A stretch of 64,000 bases of DNA from Bdellovibrionales bacterium. Lineage in GTDB: Bacteria; Bdellovibrionota; Bacteriovoracia; Bacteriovoracales; Bacteriovoracaceae. Numbering within the stretch: the first letter of the stretch is position 1; every line of letters begins with the position of its first letter. The DNA lies in contig JABGUH010000042.1 of assembly GCA_018646675.1 (NCBI GenBank), positions 62,001 to 126,000 on the forward strand, in the 5' to 3' direction. The position numbers and the translations under genes were made by a program. A model generated the notes under the pieces. It worked only from the letters and a program-made list of their open reading frames with translations, made no database searches and was not told the origin of the DNA. This document shows, piece by piece, positions 1 to 9,260 of this stretch.

Positions 1-306
1 GACGCTCTCCACATGCAAGTCCGCTGCCGGCTGACTACTGGCGCTGCTAGCTCCCTGTACAATAATAGGATGTTGCGCTTGCACTACATCTCCAGGATCA
101 GCATTGACAAAAAACTTTTCTGCAAATGAAACTGCCTGCTGACCTCCGTCATAAACATAGTTTCCAATGTCACTAAATATCTCCTGAGTATATGGAGCTG
201 CCAACTGATGAACATAGTGAAAAAGTGGGCGATTATCCTTAACGGGAAAAGATAGGATTAAAAAGCTAATCGTAAAACTCAAAAAAGATTTCAATAAAAA
301 AAACAT
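1..306 (-). CDS. Partial exported protein, function unknown (3' part off the left edge)
   Basis: An open frame of 102 codons runs from an ATG at 306 to the window edge without a stop. It begins MFFLLKSFLSFTISFLILSF, which is a hydrophobic signal peptide with a single early lysine. The visible mature part is short and polar (around YVYDGGQQAVSF and NADPGDVV) and turns Ser/Ala rich at the cut edge. An AGGAGG ribosome site lies 4 bases upstream of the ATG, which supports the start. It is followed on the other side by the response regulator gene on the same strand. I do not recognise the family. Confidence 0.6.
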   Translation of the reverse strand, partial: MFFLLKSFLSFTISFLILSFPVKDNRPLFHYVHQLAAPYTQEIFSDIGNYVYDGGQQAVSFAEKFFVNADPGDVVQAQHPIIVQGASSASSQPAADLHVESV

Positions 307-325
307 CCATCCTCCTGAACACAAC

Positions 326-757
326 CTATCGATTGCCCCTCTTACCATGCGACTGTTGTCTAAAAAGCCGCTCCACTCTCTCTAGTGATGCCAATAGTTC
401 ATCACTTTTAAATGGCTTTTGCAAAAAATCTACCGCTCCGTTAGTAATCGACTCCACAACAATACTGTCCAACATTAATGATGAGATCATGATTACAAAG
501 TTATTCTCCTGGGTGTTGTTGTTCAGAGCCTTGACAAATTCAATCCCACTCGCCTTGGGCATTACAACATCAACAATATATAGATCACATGGTGTTCTTC
601 GAGATGCAATTAATGCAGAAGAGACCGAATTCGCCTCCGCTGAGACTTCATATCCGTTGGCCGACAATATTTCGACAATCCCTTTTCGAGAAAAATCCGA
701 ATCATCGACGACCATGATGTCCATTTTCAATTCCGTCTCATTATATTCTTTTGCCAC
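326..757 (-). CDS. Single-domain response regulator (CheY-like receiver)
   Basis: The whole 143-residue protein is one receiver domain with no output domain. The acidic pair is D18-D19, the phospho-acceptor aspartate is D63 in YIVDVVMP, and the conserved lysine is K114 in LQKPF. The switch Thr/Ser position is filled by serine (ISS, residues 91-93). It probably relays a phosphoryl signal from an unlinked histidine kinase to a partner protein, as in chemotaxis or gliding control. No kinase lies nearby. The listed start is a GTG; an internal ATG at codon 12 (MDIMVVDD) is a possible alternative because it sits closer to the first beta strand. Confidence 0.85.
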   Translation of the reverse strand: MAKEYNETELKMDIMVVDDSDFSRKGIVEILSANGYEVSAEANSVSSALIASRRTPCDLYIVDVVMPKASGIEFVKALNNNTQENNFVIMISSLMLDSIVVESITNGAVDFLQKPFKSDELLASLERVERLFRQQSHGKRGNR

Positions 758-835
758 TTCTAATAATCCTTGCTACAAAAGTTATAACCCACACTGCAAA
801 TTATAGTATATTCGCAACGACTTTAGGAATAATAA

Positions 836-1258
836 ATGGAAAATCACACCAGAATATCCTTTCCCGAAATCTACATGAAACTAGCTTTTGACCTCGCCAA
901 CCGCTCTACTTGTAGCCGGCTTCAGGTAGGCGCAGTAATTGTCTCTGAAGACTACTCTCGAGTGTATGGGATCGGTTATAATGGAAATGCCGCCGGATTC
1001 CCTAATGAGTGTGATTCTGATCAGCCCGGTAACTGCGGATGCCTGCATGCTGAAGATAATGCGCTATTAAAGACTGGTGGTGGGCCAGAAGTTATTAAAA
1101 TTGCCTTTGTTACCCATCAACCGTGCCTCTACTGTGCCAAGAGAATGATTAACAAGGGGGGAATAAAAAAGGTGTTTTACTGCAATTCATACCGCTCTAC
1201 TGACGGAATAAATATGCTGCGAGAAGCTGGAATTGATGTTCAACAACTTACTCTATAA
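836..1258 (+). CDS. dCMP/cytidine deaminase family (ComEB-like dCMP deaminase)
   Basis: This is a zinc-dependent deaminase of 140 residues. The catalytic motif H71-A-E73 (in CGCLHAEDNAL) and the zinc pair C97 and C100 (PCLYC) are both present. The order of motifs and the length match dCMP deaminases, which turn dCMP into dUMP for thymidylate synthesis. The neighbourhood gives no added hint, since the flanking genes are a divergent response regulator and a convergent lon. Family knowledge supports the substrate, but the sequence alone does not exclude another cytosine-type substrate. Confidence 0.85.
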   Translation: MENHTRISFPEIYMKLAFDLANRSTCSRLQVGAVIVSEDYSRVYGIGYNGNAAGFPNECDSDQPGNCGCLHAEDNALLKTGGGPEVIKIAFVTHQPCLYCAKRMINKGGIKKVFYCNSYRSTDGINMLREAGIDVQQLTL

Positions 1259-1279
1259 CTGACTAACCGTAACAATTAG

Positions 1280-3688
1280 CTATGCAGCAACCGAGGTATG
1301 CCGTATGCGTTTGCTGGCCAGGCGCTCCTTACGCTCATCCCAGCCGATTAAAGCAATCGATAATACCTCTTCAAAGTTTTTAACCGGAACAAAAGCGATC
1401 TTTTTATGATACTCCTCAGGAATTTCATCTAAATCTTTACTATTTTTCCAAGGAATAATTATCGTATCAATTTGCATTCTCATTGCCGCCAAAGCCTTCT
1501 CTTTTAAACCACCAATTGGTAGGACTTTGCCTGTTAGAGTAATCTCACCCGTCATGGCAACCTTGCAATTGACTGGACAGTCTGTCAAAAGAGAGACGAT
1601 CCCTGTGGCCAAGGTAATCCCAGCACTCGGACCATCTTTAGGGGTTGCTCCTGCCGGAATATGAATATGAATCTCCTTCTCCTCAAATATTTTTTCTCGA
1701 ATACCAAACCGTTTTGCTTGGCTGCGAATATAACCGATAGCAGTCTGAGCAGACTCCTTCATCACATCACCTAGTTTGCCAGTCAGAGTTAAGCCCTTAC
1801 CCTTCATTGTTGTTGCTTCAATATAAAGTATTTCACCACCAACTGCAGTCCAGGCTAGTCCAGTAGCAACTCCAACCTCATCAAAATCTTTAATATCATC
1901 CTTCGTATATAACGGTGGCCCTAAAAGCTTCTCAACCAGTTGAGGAATCATATGGGTTTTCCCCACTTCACCATTGGCAATTTTCATTGCTACCTTCCGG
2001 CATAAAGATCCAATCTGGCGCTCCAAAGTCCGTAAACCAGCTTCTGCAGTGAAATTTTGGATAACGGTGGATACACCATCTTCACTAAATTCAACATGCT
2101 CCTTAGATATCCCATTTTCCACCATCTGCTTGGGAATCAAATATTTTTTACTAATTTTAATTTTATCTTCCTGAGTGTAACCGGAGAGATTGATGATCTC
2201 CATTCGATCCCTCAGCGGAAATGGAATTTGATCCAAAAAATTTGCCGTTGCAATAAACATTACATTTGAAAGATCAAAATTAACATTCAAGTAGTGATCT
2301 CTAAATGCATGGTTTTGCTCTGGATCTAACACCTCAAGTAGTGCACTGGATGGGTCACCTTTGTAATCACCTCCAAGCTTATCCACCTCATCCAGTAGAA
2401 ATACCGGATTATTTGAGCCTGCTTGCTTGATCGCCTGAATAATACGGCCAGGCATTGATCCAACATAGGTACGACGATGGCCTCTGATCTCTGCCTCATC
2501 TTTTATCCCACCTAAGCTAATCCGTACAAATTTACGGTCTATTGCCCTAGCAATTGATTTACCCAAAGAGGTCTTTCCAACACCGGGAGGACCAGCCAAA
2601 CAGAGTATTGGCCCTTTTGTCTTATTATTTTTTAACTTTCTAACTGCCAGAAATTCAACTATTCGATCCTTAACCTTGGATAGATCAAAATGATCCTCAT
2701 CTAATATATCCCGTGCTTGTTTAAGATCAATTTCATCACTGGTTGATTCAGACCAAGGAAGATCTATCATCCATTCCAGATAGTTACTTAAAATGCTTGA
2801 TTCTGATGACTCTGGATGCATCTTCTCTAGACGAGCCAACTGCTTCGTCGCCTCTTTATGGGATTCCTCAGGCATTTTGGCATTATTAAGACGCTCACGC
2901 AGTTCGGCAAATTCACTGTTATCCGGTTGAGAATCATCGCCCAGTTCACTCTTAATTGCTTTAATCTGTTCACGTAAAAAATACTCTTTTTGAGTTTTAT
3001 TAATTTCGCCATTAGCACTGTTTTTAATTTTATCCTGCATCGACAGAATCTCTAGCTCTCGAGCAAGAATGTCATTTATCTTATGAAGCCGCTCCAATGG
3101 ATTGAGAGTCTCTAGAATAGTCTGTGCCTCTGCAACATGAATATTTAGATTGGAAGCGACCAAATCGGAGAGACGGCCGGGGTCCTGAATGTCCTCCAGC
3201 ACCATCAGAATATCTGGAGATAGAACCTTACCCAATGCAATTACTCTCTCTAGCTGCTCTCTAATATTTATCATTAAAGCATTGACTGCTACCTGATCTC
3301 CATCACACTCTTCATCATCGACTCGTGAAACCTTGGTTAAAAAATGCGGCTCCTGCTGTAAAAAATCGTTAATTCGTGCTTTGCCTAAACCTTGAACTAG
3401 AATCTTAATCCGTCCATCTGGCAATTTTCGCATCCGCATAATCATAGCGACAGTACCCATCTCGTATATTTCAGATGGTTCTGGAACCTCCGCCGTAATA
3501 TCCTTTTGACTGGCCAGTAAAATAAGTCGCTCACTCTTCTCCAAGGCATATTCTACCGCCTGAATTGAGCTCTCCCGGCCAACAAATAGGGGGAGAATCA
3601 TAAATGGATATACAACTATATCCCTAACCGGCAACAAGGGGAGATTTTCCATAAATTCGATGCTATCTCCCTCATAGTTTGTGACCAT
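1280..3688 (-). CDS. lon: Lon ATP-dependent protease, copy 1
   Basis: This is a full-length LonA of 802 residues. It has the N-terminal substrate-binding domain (LPLLPVRDIVVYPF near residue 17), a Walker A motif GPPGVGKT at about 366-373, and the C-terminal protease domain. The Ser-Lys dyad is S688 (in PKDGPSAGIT) and K731 (in LKEKALAA). I chose the ATG at 3688 because GGAGG lies 6 bases upstream. A longer frame of 13 extra codons has no ribosome site. It degrades misfolded and regulatory proteins in the cytosol. A second, diverged Lon is encoded at 19.1-21.6 kb, so this organism carries at least two, as myxobacteria do. Confidence 0.95.
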   Translation of the reverse strand: MVTNYEGDSIEFMENLPLLPVRDIVVYPFMILPLFVGRESSIQAVEYALEKSERLILLASQKDITAEVPEPSEIYEMGTVAMIMRMRKLPDGRIKILVQGLGKARINDFLQQEPHFLTKVSRVDDEECDGDQVAVNALMINIREQLERVIALGKVLSPDILMVLEDIQDPGRLSDLVASNLNIHVAEAQTILETLNPLERLHKINDILARELEILSMQDKIKNSANGEINKTQKEYFLREQIKAIKSELGDDSQPDNSEFAELRERLNNAKMPEESHKEATKQLARLEKMHPESSESSILSNYLEWMIDLPWSESTSDEIDLKQARDILDEDHFDLSKVKDRIVEFLAVRKLKNNKTKGPILCLAGPPGVGKTSLGKSIARAIDRKFVRISLGGIKDEAEIRGHRRTYVGSMPGRIIQAIKQAGSNNPVFLLDEVDKLGGDYKGDPSSALLEVLDPEQNHAFRDHYLNVNFDLSNVMFIATANFLDQIPFPLRDRMEIINLSGYTQEDKIKISKKYLIPKQMVENGISKEHVEFSEDGVSTVIQNFTAEAGLRTLERQIGSLCRKVAMKIANGEVGKTHMIPQLVEKLLGPPLYTKDDIKDFDEVGVATGLAWTAVGGEILYIEATTMKGKGLTLTGKLGDVMKESAQTAIGYIRSQAKRFGIREKIFEEKEIHIHIPAGATPKDGPSAGITLATGIVSLLTDCPVNCKVAMTGEITLTGKVLPIGGLKEKALAAMRMQIDTIIIPWKNSKDLDEIPEEYHKKIAFVPVKNFEEVLSIALIGWDERKERLASKRIRHTSVAA

Positions 3689-3836
3689 ACTGTTCCTCCA
3701 AAAAATGCAGTAACAACTTACTACCATCTAGTCCATCTGTTACTTCGGGAAATCATGCAAAACTCTTTAAACATTCTTGCACTTTTTGCACTTTTTTCTT
3801 TGAAATAGTAGATTAAAACCAACAGGTTATTATCGT

Positions 3837-3865
3837 TTGCTCGGTCCCACTCCACCCCCTATAAT
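3837..3865 (+). promoter_or_regulatory. Candidate sigma-70 promoter of glmU
   Basis: TTGCTC at 3837-3842 and TATAAT at 3860-3865 are separated by exactly 17 bases. Transcription would start near 3872, leaving a leader of about 20 bases that contains the AAGGAGGA ribosome site just before the glmU ATG. Confidence 0.6.
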
Positions 3866-3890
3866 GGTTGTAATGTCTAAGGAGGAATAG

Positions 3891-5309
3891 ATGTCAAAAG
3901 TAATTGGAACCGCCCTGCTAGCCGCTGGCGAAGGCACCAGAATGAAGCTTAATATCCCTAAACCATTGGCCCCATTGCTTGGAGGGAGGATGATCGATTT
4001 CCCATTGGAGCAGGTTGAAAAATTCTATCACGACCTAAATATCACCGGCTCCATCACCGCGATTACCGGCCATCAACGAGATTTGGTGGAGAACTATTTA
4101 CAGGAGCGAAATGGTCAACTAAAAGGTGAACCAATCCAGTTTGCTTTTCAACGTCAGCAACTTGGGACAGCAGATGCTGTTCGAAGCTACCTTGCAAGTA
4201 ATCCCGATCTGCGCAACTGTGAATATACTTTGGTCATTTGTGCTGACACCCCGTTAATCAGCTCTGAAGAGCTCTCACTGCTCTTTTTACAACTCAGAGA
4301 TGGAAAGCTGGATGGAGTGGCCGCAACCTTTGAAACCTCTAATCCAACCGGCTATGGACGAATTGTTCGCCCTAGTAGTGGTGACGGATTTCATATTGTA
4401 GAAGAGAAGGATGCCAATGATGAAGTTCGCCAGATTAAAGAGGTCAACTCAGGTCTTTACATTATAAAAACTTCATTTCTAGTCAAACAGTTGGAGACAA
4501 TTGATAGTAATAACCAGGCAGGAGAGTTTTACTTGACCGATCTGTTTCAAGATAGCCAAGCAGTAAAGGCGGTTTTATTTTCTACCGGGGAAAAATTTCT
4601 TGGGGTCAATGATATGGTGCAACTGGAGACCGCGGCCAGATATCTTCGCTATCAGAAAAATAGTAATCTAATGCGCTCAGGAGTTCGGATGATCGACAGT
4701 CTCTCGACCTATATCGACTGGAAGATTGATATCGCGCCAGCAACAGTTATCTATCCCAACGTTATCATTGAAGGATGCAGCCAAATCGGTGCGGGAGTTA
4801 CAATCAATGCCGGGGCGGTGATCAGGGACTCAATCATCGAGGATGAGGCAGAAATAAAGGCGTACAGCCATTTAGACTCTTGCCATGTCGGTCAAAATGC
4901 CGCTATCGGCCCCTTTGCCCGTCTCCGACCAAATGCTGAAATTGGGGCCAACTCAAAAATTGGTAACTTTGTAGAGATTAAAAAATCTAAACTTGCCCAA
5001 GGAGTTAAAGTCTCCCACTTAAGCTATCTGGGAGATACTGAGGTCGGCGAAGAGAGTAATATTGGCTGCGGTTTCATCTCCTGCAACTATGATGGAGCAA
5101 ATAAACACCTAACCAAAATTGGTAGTCATACCTTTATTGGATCTGACTCCCAAATGGTTGCTCCAATTCAGATTGGTGATCGTTGTTTTGTCGCCAGTGG
5201 ATCAACTATTACTAACGACATGCCTGATGATTCGTTTGCCATTGCTAGATCAAAGCAGAGCACTAAGGAAGGAGTGGCAAAGAAATTTTTAAAAGTTAAG
5301 AAAAAGTAG
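3891..5309 (+). CDS. glmU: Bifunctional UDP-GlcNAc synthesis enzyme GlmU
   Basis: The protein is 472 residues. Residues 1-230 form the pyrophosphorylase domain, with the nucleotide-binding loop LAAGEGTRM at 10-18. The remainder is a left-handed beta-helix acetyltransferase domain. The acetyltransferase signature SHLSYLGD and the CNYDGANK motif are intact, so both steps should work: acetylation of glucosamine-1-P, then uridylation to UDP-GlcNAc for peptidoglycan and LPS. A strong AAGGAGGA ribosome site precedes the ATG. The motif NIPKPLAPLLGGRMIDFP differs from the usual enterobacterial form, which may be lineage-specific. Confidence 0.93.
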   Translation: MSKVIGTALLAAGEGTRMKLNIPKPLAPLLGGRMIDFPLEQVEKFYHDLNITGSITAITGHQRDLVENYLQERNGQLKGEPIQFAFQRQQLGTADAVRSYLASNPDLRNCEYTLVICADTPLISSEELSLLFLQLRDGKLDGVAATFETSNPTGYGRIVRPSSGDGFHIVEEKDANDEVRQIKEVNSGLYIIKTSFLVKQLETIDSNNQAGEFYLTDLFQDSQAVKAVLFSTGEKFLGVNDMVQLETAARYLRYQKNSNLMRSGVRMIDSLSTYIDWKIDIAPATVIYPNVIIEGCSQIGAGVTINAGAVIRDSIIEDEAEIKAYSHLDSCHVGQNAAIGPFARLRPNAEIGANSKIGNFVEIKKSKLAQGVKVSHLSYLGDTEVGEESNIGCGFISCNYDGANKHLTKIGSHTFIGSDSQMVAPIQIGDRCFVASGSTITNDMPDDSFAIARSKQSTKEGVAKKFLKVKKK

Positions 5310-5356
5310 CAGAGTAGTTGATTTGCGCCATCATCCCCCCTTAAGGGCGGAGTACA

Positions 5357-6016
5357 CTATTGTTCAGTTGATCGGTCTACCCATATTTCGGCCACTACTT
5401 TTAGTCGCTCTGCTAATCGAGGCAAATTATTCCAGAAATCTTTTCGACACTGTGTATTGGCAGCGTCGCTAATAATACGCAATACTGAGATCGGCACTAA
5501 AAGAGAGTGACAGACAGAAACTATCCCATAATTTTCCATCTCAACAATCTCTCCACCATAGCGAGATGACAGTTCCTGACGATCTTCCAAACTCTCAATA
5601 ACCTTATGGCTAGTAACAGAACGGCCCCGAGCAAATTCTCCTTTGAGCTTATGTTTAATGGATTCCCAAACATTAGAGGCGAGGCAGCGAATCTCTCTCT
5701 TATCATCTACCATTACAACTTGGTCTACCCAGAAAAGAGTACCAATCGCCAAGTTATCCCTTAATGCCCCCGCCAGCCCTAGATGCAAAATCTCGATGGG
5801 TTGAAATCTGGTAATTAGTTGTCGAGTGGAGTCTGCCGCTGCCTTGACTCCCATCCCGGTAATGACGATATGAATTGATTTATTGGCCAAGACACCAGAG
5901 TAACATCTTCCAATCCCTTTCCAGGGAAGCAGCTCTAGATGCTGACAGGATGACAGCAGTGATGCTGCCTCCTTCTTAGTCGGTATAACAACTGCCCGCT
6001 GCCTGACCAAACACAC
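5357..6016 (-). CDS. Nucleoside phosphorylase/nucleosidase superfamily protein (PNP_UDP_1 fold)
   Basis: The protein is 219 residues with the signatures of the MTA/SAH nucleosidase and futalosine hydrolase superfamily. GMGVKAAADST and HLGLAGAL form the phosphate/ribose region, and EMENYG plus ISDAAN carry the ribose-binding glutamate and the catalytic aspartate. The exact substrate is not clear. It lies 24 bases behind the RelA/SpoT-like gene on the same strand, so the two are probably co-transcribed. The start is uncertain: GTG at 6016 or TTG at 6010. The TTG has better spacing from an AGGGGA ribosome site. Confidence 0.75.
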   Translation of the reverse strand: MCLVRQRAVVIPTKKEAASLLSSCQHLELLPWKGIGRCYSGVLANKSIHIVITGMGVKAAADSTRQLITRFQPIEILHLGLAGALRDNLAIGTLFWVDQVVMVDDKREIRCLASNVWESIKHKLKGEFARGRSVTSHKVIESLEDRQELSSRYGGEIVEMENYGIVSVCHSLLVPISVLRIISDAANTQCRKDFWNNLPRLAERLKVVAEIWVDRSTEQ

Positions 6017-6040
6017 TCCCCTATCAGTAAAAAAACGTGA

Positions 6041-7279
6041 CTACGGTACCTGAATCTCTTTAAATTTTATTAACGGATCAAAGAGACGTAACATTGCAGA
6101 GTGCAGCTGGCCCTTCTTGTACTCTTGGTGTGAAGCTTCTCCTCGAGAGTTCTCTTGGTGACTCTCTGCGTCTACAATCTGGACCTCATACGGATAGAAA
6201 AAACGTATATCTCTAGTGATCAGTGATGTATCAACCGCCAAGAGCATATCTGCTAATTTTGAATTTTCGCCACTACTAATTATCTCTTTGGCCTGCCGTC
6301 TAAGTTGGTTGAAATCCTTTAGAAATGAGTTGCTATAAGTGATCAACTGCCGACAGGTAAAATGAACCGAGCGATAGCTGATCGAAGAGTGAGTATTTTT
6401 CTCATTATCACCTTGGACCACACACTCCCGAGATTGCTGCTCTAGACGTTTAAGAAACTCAGCCTCACTAATACCCTCTTGACTGGCTTGCTCTATTATC
6501 TGCTGATAGCGACTATAGTAATCCTCCGCATTAATCAAAGTGTTCACCGAGCGGCTGGGCTTGATATTGTGTGGAATTACAATATTCTTATCGGCAAGAA
6601 AGTTAGCGACTCTTAAGACATCAAACCGGGACTCAGTAACAATACGTATTCCAATTCGATCAAATAACTCCTCTGCTACATTGTCTGCCTTATGCAACAG
6701 CTTAATAATTACACTGTCTCGCCCCTTACGTGCCTTGGTAATAAAATCTGACAATTTTACCGAGCTATCCGGGTTGCGCTTATCACCCAAAAACAGACAG
6801 TCCTTATCATCCCGATAAATAAATTTATAGAAGCGGTCAAAAATCTGTGTCTGTATTGCTAAAAAATAGTTGGAACGCAGATCCTTGTCTGCATGTAAAA
6901 CGGTATGAATTACCTTTAGAATCACCTCCGCCCATAGATAATTCTCCCTATCTTCCCGATCAATCAAAAAGAGCTCACTAATATCTGTGATGTGGTAAAA
7001 GCGAGAGGGAATTTTAAGATCTAGGCCGTCAGGATTTCCCTCTGTTAAAAAGTAACGAGGAATAAACTTCATCGCCTCCTGAAAGTGTCCGAACAGCTCC
7101 GCACCATCAACTGGATTCTCAGGGTCCAAGCCATAGGCCGCAAGAAAATCCGCAACATCATGACGATTGCCTAACGGTCGGATAAATGATGAAGTATCTA
7201 AAATTGACTCTCCACCAAAAATCACACCTATCAGATCCCAGTCCAGGGCATATTTTGATAAATAACTTGGTTTTTCCAT
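6041..7279 (-). CDS. Divergent RelA/SpoT-like nucleotidyltransferase-fold protein (uncharacterised delta-type family)
   Basis: This 412-residue protein carries, in the right order, motifs resembling a RelA/SpoT synthetase domain. They are a basic loop KARKGRDSVIIK at 182-193; FDRIGIRIV at 206-214 with a metal-type aspartate D207; SYRSVHF at 301-307, like the GYRSLH G-loop; and EVQIVD at 365-370, followed by HQEYKKGQ at 384-391, like EVQIRT and AHWxYK. There is no HD hydrolase, TGS or ACT domain. The N-terminal 180 residues are not recognised. From memory it resembles a conserved uncharacterised family of myxobacteria and Bdellovibrio. The motif match is seen in the sequence; alarmone synthesis is inference. 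Confidence 0.6.
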   Translation of the reverse strand: MEKPSYLSKYALDWDLIGVIFGGESILDTSSFIRPLGNRHDVADFLAAYGLDPENPVDGAELFGHFQEAMKFIPRYFLTEGNPDGLDLKIPSRFYHITDISELFLIDREDRENYLWAEVILKVIHTVLHADKDLRSNYFLAIQTQIFDRFYKFIYRDDKDCLFLGDKRNPDSSVKLSDFITKARKGRDSVIIKLLHKADNVAEELFDRIGIRIVTESRFDVLRVANFLADKNIVIPHNIKPSRSVNTLINAEDYYSRYQQIIEQASQEGISEAEFLKRLEQQSRECVVQGDNEKNTHSSISYRSVHFTCRQLITYSNSFLKDFNQLRRQAKEIISSGENSKLADMLLAVDTSLITRDIRFFYPYEVQIVDAESHQENSRGEASHQEYKKGQLHSAMLRLFDPLIKFKEIQVP

Positions 7280-7381
7280 AAAAATTCAATAACCTAACAT
7301 TTAGTCTGCTGGAACTCACCTTCAATTAACACTGAGTTAGATGTGGTCAAAGCGACGTCATTCAACACGAAAGTTTAAGGT

Positions 7382-7873
7382 ATGGCAAAAAATAATAAAG
7401 ACGCGGTGCGAATGACCCCCTCCAACCTCCTCCTCTCCTTTGGTGGAATTGGCTTTTTCCCCTTTGCGCCAGGGACGGCAGGCTCACTCGCAACGATCCC
7501 ACTACTCTACCTATTAGGAATTACAAATACTCCCAATATATTTATCATTCCCCCACTAATCACCACTTTAGCTGTTTCAATTTATATTATTAACAGGCAG
7601 GAATCTAACAGTGAAAATTATCAGCACGATCCATCATGGATTGTAATTGATGAGGTAGTCGGTATGGTTACTGCGTGGCTCTTTGTTGAAGAGTACTCAT
7701 GGCAAGCACTACTGGCGATATTTATTCTATTTCGTTTTTTTGACATAACAAAAGTATGGCCGGCTAACTATTTCGATCGTAAAATGAAGTCAGGAGTTGG
7801 TGTTATGATAGATGACATCGTCAGCGCTATCTATGCTGGCTTGCTCTATCGTATCTGTCTCCTTGCCCTATAA
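7382..7873 (+). CDS. pgpA: Phosphatidylglycerophosphatase A
   Basis: This is a 163-residue membrane enzyme that removes phosphate from phosphatidylglycerol phosphate to make phosphatidylglycerol. The family motifs are present: FPFAPGTAGSLA near the N-terminus, IVIDEVVGM in the middle and FRFFDITKVWPA with a following DD pair (MIDDIVSA) near the C-terminus. Hydrophobic helices separate them. The length is normal for PgpA. It stands alone between the divergent RelA/SpoT-like gene and recA. Confidence 0.92.
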   Translation: MAKNNKDAVRMTPSNLLLSFGGIGFFPFAPGTAGSLATIPLLYLLGITNTPNIFIIPPLITTLAVSIYIINRQESNSENYQHDPSWIVIDEVVGMVTAWLFVEEYSWQALLAIFILFRFFDITKVWPANYFDRKMKSGVGVMIDDIVSAIYAGLLYRICLLAL

Positions 7874-7894
7874 ATCAGAAAAAAGAGTTTCCTC

Positions 7895-7923
7895 TTGACT
7901 TACGCTAAACTTACGCATACCCT
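7895..7923 (+). promoter_or_regulatory. Candidate recA promoter with a direct repeat in the spacer
   Basis: TTGACT (7895-7900) and TACCCT (7918-7923) are 17 bases apart, and the leader to recA would be about 210 bases. The heptamer CTTACGC occurs twice, at 7899-7905 and 7910-7916, on the same helical face (11-base period) and overlapping the spacer. This is where an SOS-type regulator could bind. Further down the leader, CTACCA (8069-8074) and TGGTAG (8085-8090) could form a small hairpin. The -10 match is only moderate. Confidence 0.4.
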
Positions 7924-8139
7924 CTATGTATGTGGTAAACATCGCGGTAATTAGGGAAAAAAGTGAGATGACCAGATAAATTTTTGTCACTCGTCTCTCC
8001 AAGTTTTCCAGAATTCAATGGGATGAAGATAATGGAAGATGGCATTAGTTTGCTAGTTTTCTCTATCACTACCACAAAAGAAAATGGTAGAAATTCTATT
8101 AACCTTTTAGATAGTTGAGCAAAAAACGAGGTGAGATTG

Positions 8140-9246
8140 ATGAGTTTACAAACAACAACACAAGACGCTAACAAACAACGTGCCCTAGATCTGGCGCTTC
8201 AATCAATTGAGAAGCAATTTGGAAAGGGGGCCATAATGAAAATGGGAGATAACTCTCCTTTGGCTCAAGTTTCTGCTATCCCGACCGGATGTCTCGGTCT
8301 TGATCTGGCACTTGGTATTGGAGGCATTCCAGAGGGGAGGATTGTTGAGATCTATGGACCAGAGTCATCTGGTAAAACCACCCTTACCCTTCATATCGCA
8401 GCAGAGTGCCAAAAAAAGGGGGGAACAGTTGCCTTTGTTGATGCGGAGCACGCCCTAGACACCCAGTACGCCGCCCGTTTGGGGGTAAATATCCCCAATC
8501 TTTTAATCTCCCAGCCTGACTGCGGAGAGCAAGCATTGGAAATTACTGATATGTTGGTCCGCTCAGGGGCAGTTAGCCTACTGATTGTTGACTCTGTTGC
8601 CGCTCTTACCCCACGAGCAGAGCTGGAAGGAGATATGGGCGACTCCCATATGGGTTTACAGGCTCGACTAATGTCCCAGGCCCTGCGTAAACTAACTGGC
8701 TCCATCTCTAAATCAAATACTACAGTTGTCTTTATTAACCAGCTACGGATGAAGATTGGGGTAATGTTTGGCAATCCTGAAACAACAACCGGTGGAAACG
8801 CACTTAAATTCTACTCTTCTATCCGAATGGATATCCGAAAGATTGGCGCCATTAAAAATGGTGATGAGATTATTGGTAACAAGACCCGTGTAAAAGTTGT
8901 CAAAAATAAGATGGCCCCACCGTTTCGAAGTGTTGAGTTCGATATTATGTTCAATAGCGGAATCTCCAGAACTGGAGACCTGATCGACCTTGCAGTGAAT
9001 GAGAGCATAATTGAAAAAGCGGGTGCCTGGTTCTCCTATCAGGATCAAAAAATTGGCCAAGGTCGTGAGAACGCCAAGCAGTACCTCCAGGACAATCCCG
9101 AAGTGGCCAAGACAATAAAGCAGCAGATCCTTGCCAAGCATGGACTAAACAAGGAGAATCTAGCTGGAGTAGATCCTAAAACAGGAGAGATTGTAGACAA
9201 GAGCAGTACTGAAAAAACAGGCAGAAAAAAGAAAACTCTGCAATAA
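8140..9246 (+). CDS. recA: RecA recombinase
   Basis: This is a 368-residue RecA with Walker A GPESSGKT at 73-80, followed by the [20 protein letters not shown] and [17 protein letters not shown] signatures. The ATG at 8140 is chosen because GAGGTGA lies 5 bases upstream; a longer frame from 8131 starts inside that ribosome site. It performs strand exchange in recombinational repair and stimulates LexA-type cleavage. recX follows 14 bases downstream, as in many bacteria, and addAB lies elsewhere in the window. Confidence 0.98.
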   Translation: MSLQTTTQDANKQRALDLALQSIEKQFGKGAIMKMGDNSPLAQVSAIPTGCLGLDLALGIGGIPEGRIVEIYGPESSGKTTLTLHIAAECQKKGGTVAFVDAEHALDTQYAARLGVNIPNLLISQPDCGEQALEITDMLVRSGAVSLLIVDSVAALTPRAELEGDMGDSHMGLQARLMSQALRKLTGSISKSNTTVVFINQLRMKIGVMFGNPETTTGGNALKFYSSIRMDIRKIGAIKNGDEIIGNKTRVKVVKNKMAPPFRSVEFDIMFNSGISRTGDLIDLAVNESIIEKAGAWFSYQDQKIGQGRENAKQYLQDNPEVAKTIKQQILAKHGLNKENLAGVDPKTGEIVDKSSTEKTGRKKKTLQ

Positions 9247-9260
9247 CAACGTAGAGCTTA

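Noticed and set aside
333-806. 157-codon plus-strand open frame opposite the response regulator
   Set aside because: It is the antisense shadow of a gene with clear receiver-domain motifs and has no ribosome site or recognisable content.
3778-3795. Tandem TGCACTTTT repeat between lon and glmU
   Set aside because: Only two copies of a low-complexity unit; no promoter or operator can be tied to it.
5329-5352. CCCCCC-TTAA-GGG-like inverted repeat between glmU and the convergent nucleosidase gene
   Set aside because: The stem is imperfect and there is no T-run on either strand.
7911-8174. 87-codon minus-strand open frame in the recA leader
   Set aside because: It overlaps the recA start, has no ribosome site and shows no coding-like composition.
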